Assembly: GCA_900551515.1 (NCBI GenBank)
Contig: URWH01000142.1
Span: 1 to 5,494, forward strand
Reading direction: 5' to 3'
Origin: an uncultured Porphyromonadaceae bacterium
GTDB lineage: Bacteria; Bacteroidota; Bacteroidia; Bacteroidales; Muribaculaceae
DNA: 5,494 bases
The position numbers were made by a program, and so were the translations under genes. Positions within the stretch are counted from its first letter, which is position 1. Every line of letters begins with the position of its first letter. Under the pieces are notes generated by a model. It did no database searches and had not been told where the DNA came from. It saw only the letters and a list, made by a program, of their open reading frames with translations. This document shows positions 1-5,494 of the stretch, one piece after another.

Positions 1-661
1 GATCGGCAACCATACGGTCGGCCTCATCCTGCCGCGATTTCAGCAGCGCCTGGTCGGTGCTCAACGAATTAAGTGTCGACGTGCGCACACCCTGCAACTC
101 TGCAAGGCGCGATTTCTGCAATTCGATCTCCGCCATTGCAGCACGGATTTCGGCCGCCTTGCGTTTGCGCCATTTTGAAAACTCCTGAATGTAGCGGATG
201 CGCGCATAGGCTTTGGCAAACGATTCGGAGGAGAATATGTAGCCGAGTTCGTCGGTGGCATACTGCGTTCCCTGCAGACGCCGCAACGCCTTCACGTAGA
301 TATCCCGCATCGTGTCGAGTTTCGCGTTGAGCACCGTTATGGAGTCGTGAGTAGTGGCGATGGCGCGGTTGAGCGAATCGATCGACTGGCGTGTGAGATT
401 TATCTCATGTTCCTTAAGCGACATTTCCCCGCGGATAGCATTCAGCTCTTTCAGCTTTTGCTGAGTGCTGGCGGCGTTGTTGTTGATTTTGCGTTTGGTC
501 TCGTCGATGCGGCGCTGTGCGGCCTGCTGTTCGGTGCGCGCGCTCTTGACGGTGCGTTTTTTCTTTTTCGCGGCTTCGCATACATCGCTTACGCCCACTG
601 CAAGCAAGCAAGCGATGAGCAATCTCACTATCCATTTATCAGTCAAACGCATGACAATCAT
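1..661 (-). CDS. EnvC-like murein hydrolase activator / M23-family protein, N-terminal part (cut by window edge)
   Basis: The first 220 codons are open with no stop and run off the left edge. Residues ~10-30 form a signal peptide (hydrophobic IVRLLIACLLAVGV, then a likely cut near CEA/AK). A very basic patch KKKKR follows. Long charged heptad-rich stretches at ~44-125 and ~162-220 look like coiled coil. Between them lies a block around 124-165 (KALRRLQG, ELGYIFSSESF, RIRYIQEFSKWR) that I recognise from Bacteroidales EnvC-like proteins. Family knowledge: such proteins end in a LytM/M23 domain that is often degenerate and activates periplasmic amidases during septal peptidoglycan splitting. That domain lies outside the window, so whether it is catalytic cannot be judged. 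The start at 661 is chosen over the in-frame ATG at 652 because GGAAGA (679-674) lies 12 bases before it. It follows the DUF4292 gene by 22 bp, so co-transcription is likely. Confidence 0.85.
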   Translation of the reverse strand, partial: MIVMRLTDKWIVRLLIACLLAVGVSDVCEAAKKKKRTVKSARTEQQAAQRRIDETKRKINNNAASTQQKLKELNAIRGEMSLKEHEINLTRQSIDSLNRAIATTHDSITVLNAKLDTMRDIYVKALRRLQGTQYATDELGYIFSSESFAKAYARIRYIQEFSKWRKRKAAEIRAAMAEIELQKSRLAELQGVRTSTLNSLSTDQALLKSRQDEADRMVAD

Positions 662-683
662 TGGTTTTCTTTATCTTCCGGCA

Positions 684-1553
684 TCAGAAACGAGAAAGCA
701 TCTTTGCGATGTCGGCCGATGAAATTCTCTTATAATTATCGCCGACAGAGGGGACACGCAGCTCAACGTCGGCATTGAATTTAGCTTTCTTCCAGTTCCA
801 TTCCAGGGTGACATCGAGCGACGTCTTACCCGTTGAATATTCCACGCCGGCCGATTCGGCGAGAGCGCCTGCCGGGGTAATCGTCTGATCGCCGTAGACA
901 CAGCTCACGGGCTGATGACCGGCACTCTTTACCATCATGGCATTGACGCACTTGTCGCCGGTGAGGCGAAAACCGTAGTCGGCGCCCGCCATTTTCTGTT
1001 TCGGGGTGAGCAGCCACTCGTCGCCGCCGGCAGCGTCAAGATCGGCGCCTTTGAAATCGTCGAAAACGGGAGTGTTGACGCCCGGCACAAACAGACGTCC
1101 GGTGAGCATGTCCTGCACGTTGGCGACACTGATGTCCACACCCGACAGGAAACGGCCTACCGCTTCTTTGGCATAGGCTTTGTGAATTTTGTCGACCACC
1201 ATCACCGAGTCGGACGATAGATACATCCATCCGATCTCCATGCCGAAATATTTCAACGAAATCATCAGGCTGCGGTCGCGGTCCATGATTGCCGTGCCGC
1301 TGATGGATATCTGCCTGGGCTTACGCACGCGCACTGTAACCGGCACACGTATCTGCTGCCATCCGGTGTAGGTGGCGATGAGGGTGCGGAGATCGATCCT
1401 CATATCGGAGCGCGACAGTTCGCCCGACTGCGTCGGGGACGAGGCAGAGGGTTTTGTCGTTTTACACGCAGAAAACATCATCATAGCAGCGGCCATTAAG
1501 ACTGCCACAGCTGAGAATCTGCACGATAATATTTTGTCAATCAATTGTTTCAT
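684..1553 (-). CDS. DUF4292 domain lipoprotein (possible LolA/LolB-like fold)
   Basis: The product is 289 aa. The N-terminus is a lipoprotein signal: basic MKQLIDK, a hydrophobic run at 13-27, then FSAC with the candidate lipidated Cys at 30. The residues after Cys30 (KTTKPSASS) lack the acidic run of the Bacteroidota surface-export signal, so the protein probably faces the periplasm. From ~52 onwards the sequence reads as alternating beta strands, with landmarks YTGWQQIRVPVTV (62-74), ISISGTAIMDRD (82-93), MISLKYFGMEIGWMYL (97-112) and a VVDKIHKAY segment (119-127). These are the pattern of DUF4292, which from memory groups with the LolA/LolB lipoprotein-carrier fold. A role in handling lipid or lipoprotein at the outer membrane is inference. 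The start ATG (1553-1551) overlaps the TPR gene's TGA as ATGA, indicating translational coupling. Length is near the family norm and no damage is visible. Confidence 0.88.
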   Translation of the reverse strand: MKQLIDKILSCRFSAVAVLMAAAMMMFSACKTTKPSASSPTQSGELSRSDMRIDLRTLIATYTGWQQIRVPVTVRVRKPRQISISGTAIMDRDRSLMISLKYFGMEIGWMYLSSDSVMVVDKIHKAYAKEAVGRFLSGVDISVANVQDMLTGRLFVPGVNTPVFDDFKGADLDAAGGDEWLLTPKQKMAGADYGFRLTGDKCVNAMMVKSAGHQPVSCVYGDQTITPAGALAESAGVEYSTGKTSLDVTLEWNWKKAKFNADVELRVPSVGDNYKRISSADIAKMLSRF

Positions 1554-3334
1554 TCGAAGAAGAAAGTCTTATGCTTCACTTTCCGCTGAAGCAGTTCATT
1601 GTCGGGGTCGAGCTCAAGGGCCTGTTTCCAGAATTCGAGAGCATCGGCCGGGTTGCCGGTCATGAAATATATGTCGCCGGCGTGCTCGAGGATCTCGCCG
1701 TTGCCGCCGTCATCGTCAGCTTCGAGCGCCTGGTCGATAGTCTCCCTTGCCTTGGCATAATCCTTGAGCTTGAAGAGCACCCAGGCATAGGTGTCGAGAG
1801 TGGTGGCGCTCTGGGTTCCGTCGGTTGCCTCCTCGATGCCGAGAGCGCGCTCCGCATAGTCGCAGGCTTTTTCCAGATCGGTCTCCTTGCACGCCAGATA
1901 GTAAGCTATATTATTAAGGAGCATGCTGTTTTCCTTGTCGTAGGTCAAAGCTACGTCATAGAACTTCATCACCGAATCGACCGGCTCATCGGCTTTGAAT
2001 GCGATATCGCCTTTGGCGCCGTAGATCGAAGCTATCTGTGGAAAATTGGTGCTGTCAGTCAGCTCCATAGCCTTGTCGAGATAGCGATTTGCGCGGTCGA
2101 ATGACTCGTCGTGCATGGCTGCCGAAGAAGCGAGGATGCAGAGATCGGCATCCGAGGGAAAATATTTCATGGCGGCTTTGGCTGTGGCCTCCGACTTGGG
2201 ATAATCGTCCATCATAAAATAGAGCTGAACAAGAGCCTGCCACATCTGCAAATCCTCGGGATTCAGCGCCAACAGATAGTCGAACTGCTCTGCCGCGCCT
2301 GCAAAATCCTTGATGACATAGAGATAGCTTGCATAGAGCTGCCGGACGGTCTCGTCGTGAGGGTACTGATCGACAAGCGACTGGGACATTTCAAGGATTC
2401 GCTCGTGCTGATTATCATCATCGCCGGGCTGCGACATATAATCGCGGAGTATCGACAGCTTCTGTTCGACATCGAGGTCGGGGTGCTTGATAGCCTGAAA
2501 CACCTCGCGGTCATAAGTAGCGCTGTCGCCCATAGCATTGTAATATTGTGCGCGGCGGTAAAGTGCCAGGCCGCTTGTAGGATCCGTTTCTACGGCCTTG
2601 TTGAAATACACCAGAGCCGTATCGGCGCGTCCCAGCTCCAGGTTGACATTGCCGATGAAGGTGAGATATTCGATGGATCGAGGCGATGAGGCGAGCAGGC
2701 GGTTGCCCTCCTCCAGCACGGAGGCGGTGTCGCCGAGCGCCACATAGCAGCGCATCTTCTCGAAGGTCAGTTCAACGCTCTTGCCTTCGTAGCCTTCCAG
2801 ACCGTTGAGGATGCCGATGGCTTTGCGGAGGCTGTCGGGTTCTTGCCGGTGAGACAGGGCGCTGGCATAAGCGGAACCCACCACCGATTTGTCTTTGACA
2901 TTATCGTAAAGCAAACTGAGGGCTGAGAGCGCTTCGTCGGGGCGGTTGGCCTGCGTGAGCATACGCACGTAGATCAGGCCGGTGTGAACGTCGGACGGGT
3001 TGTCTTCGAGATACCGGCGAATGAGGCCGAAGCCCTCTTCGACGGCAACCGAATCCTCAGGATAGCCCAACACCACCTGTACAATGCCGTAATCCGCGCC
3101 GATAGTGGCGTCGGAAGGATTCAGCTCGTGGGCGCGTCGCATAAGCTCATAGTAAGCATCGAGGCTGTCGACCGCCTCATACTTCAGCGCCTCGAGGAAG
3201 AGGTAATCGGCCTTGGCTGCATCACCGGTGTCGACGGCAGAGCGGGGCGACCGCGCCTGAGTCATCATTCCGGCAACGGCCGAAAAGATGAGGATGAACA
3301 GCGTGATGGTATGTTTTCTGCAGTTTGATGTCAC
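1550..3334 (-). CDS. secreted tetratricopeptide-repeat protein
   Basis: The product is 594 aa with a Sec-type signal peptide (basic CRKH at 5-8, hydrophobic 9-24, likely cut near QARS/PRSA) and no lipobox, so it is probably periplasmic. The rest is helical TPR or TPR-like repeats. The clearest are at ~223-256 (IGNVNLELGRADTALVYFNKA), ~330-361, 364-395, 435-466, 470-502, 513-540 and 547-578. The C-terminal pair, with LDTYAWVLFKLKDYAKA and HAGDIYFMTGNPADALEFWKQA, is the most canonical. TPR arrays are protein-docking scaffolds; no enzyme motif is visible. The start is GTG (3334-3332): no in-frame ATG exists upstream before the TAG at 3373-3371, and the first internal ATG would destroy the signal peptide. 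It lies 82 bp after dut and overlaps the DUF4292 start by 4 bases. The partner is unknown; the neighbouring lipoprotein and EnvC-like protein are obvious candidates by context. Confidence 0.9.
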   Translation of the reverse strand: MTSNCRKHTITLFILIFSAVAGMMTQARSPRSAVDTGDAAKADYLFLEALKYEAVDSLDAYYELMRRAHELNPSDATIGADYGIVQVVLGYPEDSVAVEEGFGLIRRYLEDNPSDVHTGLIYVRMLTQANRPDEALSALSLLYDNVKDKSVVGSAYASALSHRQEPDSLRKAIGILNGLEGYEGKSVELTFEKMRCYVALGDTASVLEEGNRLLASSPRSIEYLTFIGNVNLELGRADTALVYFNKAVETDPTSGLALYRRAQYYNAMGDSATYDREVFQAIKHPDLDVEQKLSILRDYMSQPGDDDNQHERILEMSQSLVDQYPHDETVRQLYASYLYVIKDFAGAAEQFDYLLALNPEDLQMWQALVQLYFMMDDYPKSEATAKAAMKYFPSDADLCILASSAAMHDESFDRANRYLDKAMELTDSTNFPQIASIYGAKGDIAFKADEPVDSVMKFYDVALTYDKENSMLLNNIAYYLACKETDLEKACDYAERALGIEEATDGTQSATTLDTYAWVLFKLKDYAKARETIDQALEADDDGGNGEILEHAGDIYFMTGNPADALEFWKQALELDPDNELLQRKVKHKTFFFE

Positions 3335-3416
3335 TGTTGAAGTATCTGATTTATATGTAATGTTTTCTTTCTACGGAATATGTCAGCAAGTCCGCGGCGG
3401 CATGCCTGCGGGGTGA

Positions 3417-3884
3417 TCAACCGACGCCCGTGTGTCCGAAACCGCCGTCGCCGCGCTCGGTTTCACCGAGCTCATCCACGGCCATCCATTCCACACAGCT
3501 GTAGCGCGTCACAACCATCTGGCATATTCTTTCTCCATTGTTGATAACGAACGGCTCCGACGAAAGGTTGACAAGGATCACGCCAATCTCGCCGCGATAA
3601 TCGGCATCAATCGTACCGGGCGTGTTGAGCAGCGTGATGCCGTGCTTCAGGGCGAGACCGCTGCGGGGCCGCAGCTGGCACTCATAGCCGGCCGGAAGCT
3701 CTATGCGCAAGCCCGTGGGGATGAGGGCGCGCTGACCGGGAGCGAGGACAACGGGCTTTTCAAGCGAAGCCCGCACGTCCATTCCGGCCGATAAAGGCGT
3801 TGAATAGTGCGGGAGGTCGTTGCCGGACTGATTGATGATTCTTACGGCTACTTTATCGATAGGGGTCACGGGATCGTTGTTCAT
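3417..3884 (-). CDS. dut: dUTP diphosphatase (dUTPase)
   Basis: The enzyme hydrolyses dUTP to dUMP and pyrophosphate in the cytoplasm, keeping uracil out of DNA and supplying dUMP for dTMP synthesis. The 155-aa product has all five motifs of the homotrimeric family. Motif 1 is AGMDVRAS (33-40). Motif 2 is PRSGLA (73-78). Motif 3 is [13 protein letters not shown] (87-99), with the expected catalytic Asp93 and uracil-reading Tyr96. Motif 4 is GERICQMVV (117-125). Motif 5 is [10 protein letters not shown] (144-153), including the stacking Phe149. Length matches the family. The ATG at 3884 is preferred over a GTG at 3914, because the longer form would overlap the upstream gene by 28 bases and add ten residues that look unlike the family N-terminus. 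The start lies 2 bp after the barrel-protein stop, with no Shine-Dalgarno but an A-rich GAAA leader. Translation is probably coupled to that gene. Confidence 0.97.
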   Translation of the reverse strand: MNNDPVTPIDKVAVRIINQSGNDLPHYSTPLSAGMDVRASLEKPVVLAPGQRALIPTGLRIELPAGYECQLRPRSGLALKHGITLLNTPGTIDADYRGEIGVILVNLSSEPFVINNGERICQMVVTRYSCVEWMAVDELGETERGDGGFGHTGVG

Positions 3885-3886
3885 TT

Positions 3887-4447
3887 TCAAAATCTTATGC
3901 CAAGGCGCACGCACGCCATGCTCAAACCGTCAATATGATGATATTCATCGCCGTCGGTAAACGAGTCCATGCCGTTGTAGACATAGCTTAGCGTGACATA
4001 GCTCTGGAAAGTGCGGCCACCTGCGAGGTTGACGCCGATGCCCGGCGAGAGATAGAGACGCGTCTGCTGACGTGACGATGTGAGATTGTTGAATACCACG
4101 CCGCCGCGCAGGTCCATAAACAGGAGGGTGGGACGGCTGCTGAAACCGGTGCGCAGCATGGCATAGACGGGGAAAGCGCGCACACTGTTGCTGAGCATCA
4201 TGTTCACTTCCGCGCCGATGCCCAGGACATCAAGCCACGAATTGCGATAGCCGAAAAAGGCATCGAGGTTGACCGTCGACATGTCGTTGCTCGTCATATC
4301 GATGCCACCACCAACTTCGGCGCCCCATACGAAATGGCTCCAGCCGGTGACGTCCTTCGGCGCATCGGGAGCTCCGGAAGCCGAGGCTTCGAAAGTGAAA
4401 ACAGCGCAGAGAGCGCAAATGACAGTGATGAATAGTGCTTTCTTCAT
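3887..4447 (-). CDS. small outer-membrane beta-barrel protein, unknown function
   Basis: The product is 186 aa. It has a clear signal peptide (MKK, hydrophobic 4-19, likely cut after ASA near residue 24). The mature part is a series of amphipathic segments of alternating hydrophobic residues, ~8 in all: 38-52, 58-69, 73-88, 92-104, 107-121, 129-142, 149-161 and 176-186. It ends in LGIRF, with the terminal aromatic residue that is the recognition signal for the BAM barrel-assembly machinery. Size and strand count suggest an eight-stranded barrel of the OmpA/OmpX/OmpW size class. I do not recognise a named family, and no ligand or enzyme motif is visible. It is the first gene after the best promoter in the window and is followed by dut after 2 bp. 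The ATG at 4447 is the natural start, as the signal peptide begins there. Confidence 0.82.
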   Translation of the reverse strand: MKKALFITVICALCAVFTFEASASGAPDAPKDVTGWSHFVWGAEVGGGIDMTSNDMSTVNLDAFFGYRNSWLDVLGIGAEVNMMLSNSVRAFPVYAMLRTGFSSRPTLLFMDLRGGVVFNNLTSSRQQTRLYLSPGIGVNLAGGRTFQSYVTLSYVYNGMDSFTDGDEYHHIDGLSMACVRLGIRF

Positions 4448-4475
4448 ATATGCTGGCGTAAATGATGTGTCAATG

Positions 4476-4483
4476 CAAAGATA
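4476..4483 (-). promoter_or_regulatory. Bacteroidota-type -7 promoter box (TATCTTTG) upstream of the barrel-protein gene
   Basis: The minus strand reads TATCTTTG, a perfect match to the TAnnTTTG -7 consensus of the primary sigma factor in Bacteroides and relatives. It ends 28 bases before the ATG at 4447, which would give a 5' leader of roughly 20 nt. A canonical TTTG -33 box is missing: the nearest similar tetramer is TTTC (4510-4507), 23 bases upstream rather than the usual 19-21, and it lies inside a palindrome. The promoter would serve the barrel gene, dut and probably the genes downstream. It has no experimental support. Confidence 0.55.
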
Positions 4484-4490
4484 GCTATAA

Positions 4491-4510
4491 TTTCAGAGAC
4501 CTCTTTGAAA
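4491..4510. promoter_or_regulatory. 20-bp near-perfect palindrome, candidate operator
   Basis: On the minus strand this reads TTTCAAAGAGGTCTCTGAAA. Reading inward, base pairs 1-5 and 7-9 are complementary; position 6/15 and the central pair do not match. It begins seven bases upstream of the TATCTTTG box and covers the -33 region, where a dimeric repressor or activator could act. It is not followed by a T-run on the minus strand, so it does not look like the terminator of prmA. The operator role is inferred from position and symmetry only. Confidence 0.4.
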
Positions 4511-4554
4511 TGTGGCTATTTTTTTACGGATGGAAGCGCGTCTTTTCGGCGCAG

Positions 4555-5400
4555 TTATTTTTTCACGAGATGCAGGCATGCCCATTCGTTGCGCGAAGTG
4601 ACATCTCGTTTTTCAAAACCGCACTTTTCGGCGGCTGCAGCGACAATGTCGACATCCGTCCCGTAGAACCCGCTGAGAAACATATCGGCGCCGCTGACAA
4701 CGGCATCGGCATAGAGCGCGATATCGGATGTGATGACGTTGCGGTTGATATTGGCCATGAACAGGTCGGCTTTGAAATCGAGATTCCGGAGAGCTGACGC
4801 GTCGCCGTGGACGAGAGTGATCTCCGCATGGTCGTTGAGTGCGATATTCTCCACGGCATTGACATAGGCCGCCTCATCGATCTCGATGCCGGCAACGCGC
4901 GATGCGCCGCGCATGGCAGCGAGGATGGCGAGGATGCCGGTTCCGGTGCCCATGTCGATCACCTTGCGTCCGGTGAGATCGGCATCGAGCAGGCGCGAAA
5001 TCATCAGCCACGTAGTGCTGTGATGGCCGGTGCCGAATGCCATCTTGGGATCGATGACAATGTCGTAACGGCACCGAGGGATATCGGTGTGAAACGAGCT
5101 GTGGATGACACACTGATCGCCCACCACGATAGGCTGAAAATAGTATTTCTCCCATTCATGATTCCAGTCGCGGCCTTCGACGGTGACGGCATTCCACGTT
5201 GAGCTGCATTCAAACGGAAGCCGGCCGGCGATCTCGGCCATCTCGTCACGATAATCCGAAGCCCGGATATAGGCTGTGAGCCCGTTTTCGTCGGGCACAA
5301 AACTTTCAAAGCCGGCGTCGGCGAGCAAAGCAGCCAGAACGTCGGTCATCACCTCAGAACAGGGAGTGAGCGAGACCCTCACCTCCACGTAATCATTCAT
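4555..5400 (-). CDS. prmA: ribosomal protein L11 methyltransferase
   Basis: The enzyme is a cytoplasmic SAM-dependent methyltransferase that trimethylates ribosomal protein L11 at its N-terminus and lysines. The 281-aa product is close to the family's usual length. The N-terminal substrate-binding domain (~1-80) is followed by the hallmark segment IDPKMAFGTGHHSTT (116-130). Next come SAM-binding motif I VIDMGTGTGILAI (147-159), the acidic post-I strand GIEIDE (171-176), the acidic site HGDA (198-201) and the LFMANINRNV motif (213-222). No key residue appears missing. The ATG at 5400 is chosen over a TTG at 5433, because MNDYVEVRV is the expected start of the first beta strand and an AT-rich leader (AAAAAGAAAT) precedes it. 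It is separated from the downstream barrel gene by 107 bp that contains a promoter, so it is probably its own unit. The family's knockout phenotype is usually mild. Confidence 0.96.
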   Translation of the reverse strand: MNDYVEVRVSLTPCSEVMTDVLAALLADAGFESFVPDENGLTAYIRASDYRDEMAEIAGRLPFECSSTWNAVTVEGRDWNHEWEKYYFQPIVVGDQCVIHSSFHTDIPRCRYDIVIDPKMAFGTGHHSTTWLMISRLLDADLTGRKVIDMGTGTGILAILAAMRGASRVAGIEIDEAAYVNAVENIALNDHAEITLVHGDASALRNLDFKADLFMANINRNVITSDIALYADAVVSGADMFLSGFYGTDVDIVAAAAEKCGFEKRDVTSRNEWACLHLVKK

Positions 5401-5494
5401 ATTTCTTTTTCTATATAAGAGCCTATTCCACAAAATTTATTAACGTCAGGGTCGCAGCAGTGCATCAGATTTGGTGCTGTGAGCGATTGAGCAT
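5401..5494 (-). other. upstream region of prmA; no gene identified
   Basis: This is an AT-rich leader that probably holds the prmA promoter. A -7-like sequence TAAATTTTG (5439-5431) has the form TAnnnTTTG, one base longer than consensus, and no clear -33 box is present, so the promoter call is weak. One minus-strand frame stays open from the edge (5492) to a TGA that overlaps the prmA ATG as ATGA. Another frame ends at TGA 5467-5465. Either could be the tail of a gene outside the window, but the codons nearest prmA are AT-rich and unlike the neighbouring genes. I cannot decide between an intergenic region and a gene tail. Confidence 0.35.

Noticed and set aside
347..778. Plus-strand open frame of 143 codons across the EnvC-like/DUF4292 junction
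   Set aside because: It overlaps two supported minus-strand genes on the opposite strand. Its translation is low-complexity hydrophobic and basic, without domain features.
1571..2689. Two long plus-strand open frames (1571-2104 and 2111-2689) opposite the TPR gene
   Set aside because: They are antisense to a clear 594-aa TPR protein with signal peptide and repeats. Their translations show no recognisable motif, and frames opposite GC-rich genes often stay open by chance.
3391..3413. GC-rich symmetric stretch after dut (contains ggcatgcc and ccgcgg)
   Set aside because: These are only short self-complementary words with no room for a loop and no T-run behind them. They do not support a terminator or operator call.
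3885..3914. N-terminal extension of dut to a GTG at 3914
   Set aside because: It would overlap the upstream barrel gene by 28 bases and add ten non-family residues. The ATG at 3884 gives the usual dUTPase length.
4491..4527. Possible plus-strand terminator: AGAG/CTCT hairpin followed by a T7 run (4519-4525)
   Set aside because: The stem is short, the T-run starts well after it instead of directly behind, and there is no plus-strand gene to terminate. On the minus strand there is no T-run after the hairpin.
5401..5433. N-terminal extension of prmA to a TTG at 5433
   Set aside because: It uses a rare start in an AT-rich leader and adds residues not expected before the first strand of the PrmA N-terminal domain. 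The ATG at 5400 is better.
5411..5434. TTTG ... TATATAG as a prmA promoter
   Set aside because: The spacing between the two elements (~14-16 bases) is too short for the Bacteroidota -33/-7 arrangement, and the second element lacks TTTG.

Overview
The window looks like chromosomal DNA from Bacteroidota, order Bacteroidales. A gut lineage such as Muribaculaceae would fit, but the family-level call is a guess. Four things support the order: the gene order dut – TPR protein – DUF4292 lipoprotein – EnvC-type murein hydrolase activator, which is characteristic of this group; the general lack of Shine-Dalgarno sequences, with A-rich leaders instead; a TAnnTTTG-type -7 promoter box; and moderately high GC coding sequence with AT-rich gaps. 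I see no mobile element, CRISPR array, tRNA or rRNA.

All six recognisable genes lie on the minus strand, so transcription runs from high to low coordinates. They are prmA (5400-4555, ribosomal protein L11 methyltransferase); a small predicted outer-membrane beta-barrel protein (4447-3887); dut (3884-3417, dUTPase); a secreted TPR-repeat protein (3334-1550); a DUF4292 lipoprotein (1553-684); and the first 220 codons of an EnvC-like coiled-coil protein (661 to the left edge, cut by the window). Junctions are tight: 2 bp between the barrel gene and dut, 82 bp between dut and the TPR gene, a 4-base ATGA overlap between the TPR and DUF4292 genes, and 22 bp between DUF4292 and the EnvC-like gene. 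These five are probably one transcription unit. Its best promoter candidate is a perfect TATCTTTG box at 4483-4476, in the 107-bp gap after prmA. A 20-bp near-perfect palindrome (4491-4510) lies just upstream, where the -33 element should be.

Functionally this is a small cell-envelope cluster (barrel protein, periplasmic TPR protein, probable LolA/LolB-fold lipoprotein, peptidoglycan-hydrolase regulator) with one nucleotide-pool enzyme, dUTPase, embedded in it. prmA is a separate translation-related gene upstream. The rightmost ~95 bases hold no gene I can name. The window is mostly ordinary core genome. The points most worth a second look are the DUF4292 lipoprotein, the palindrome over the promoter, and the coupling of dut to envelope genes.
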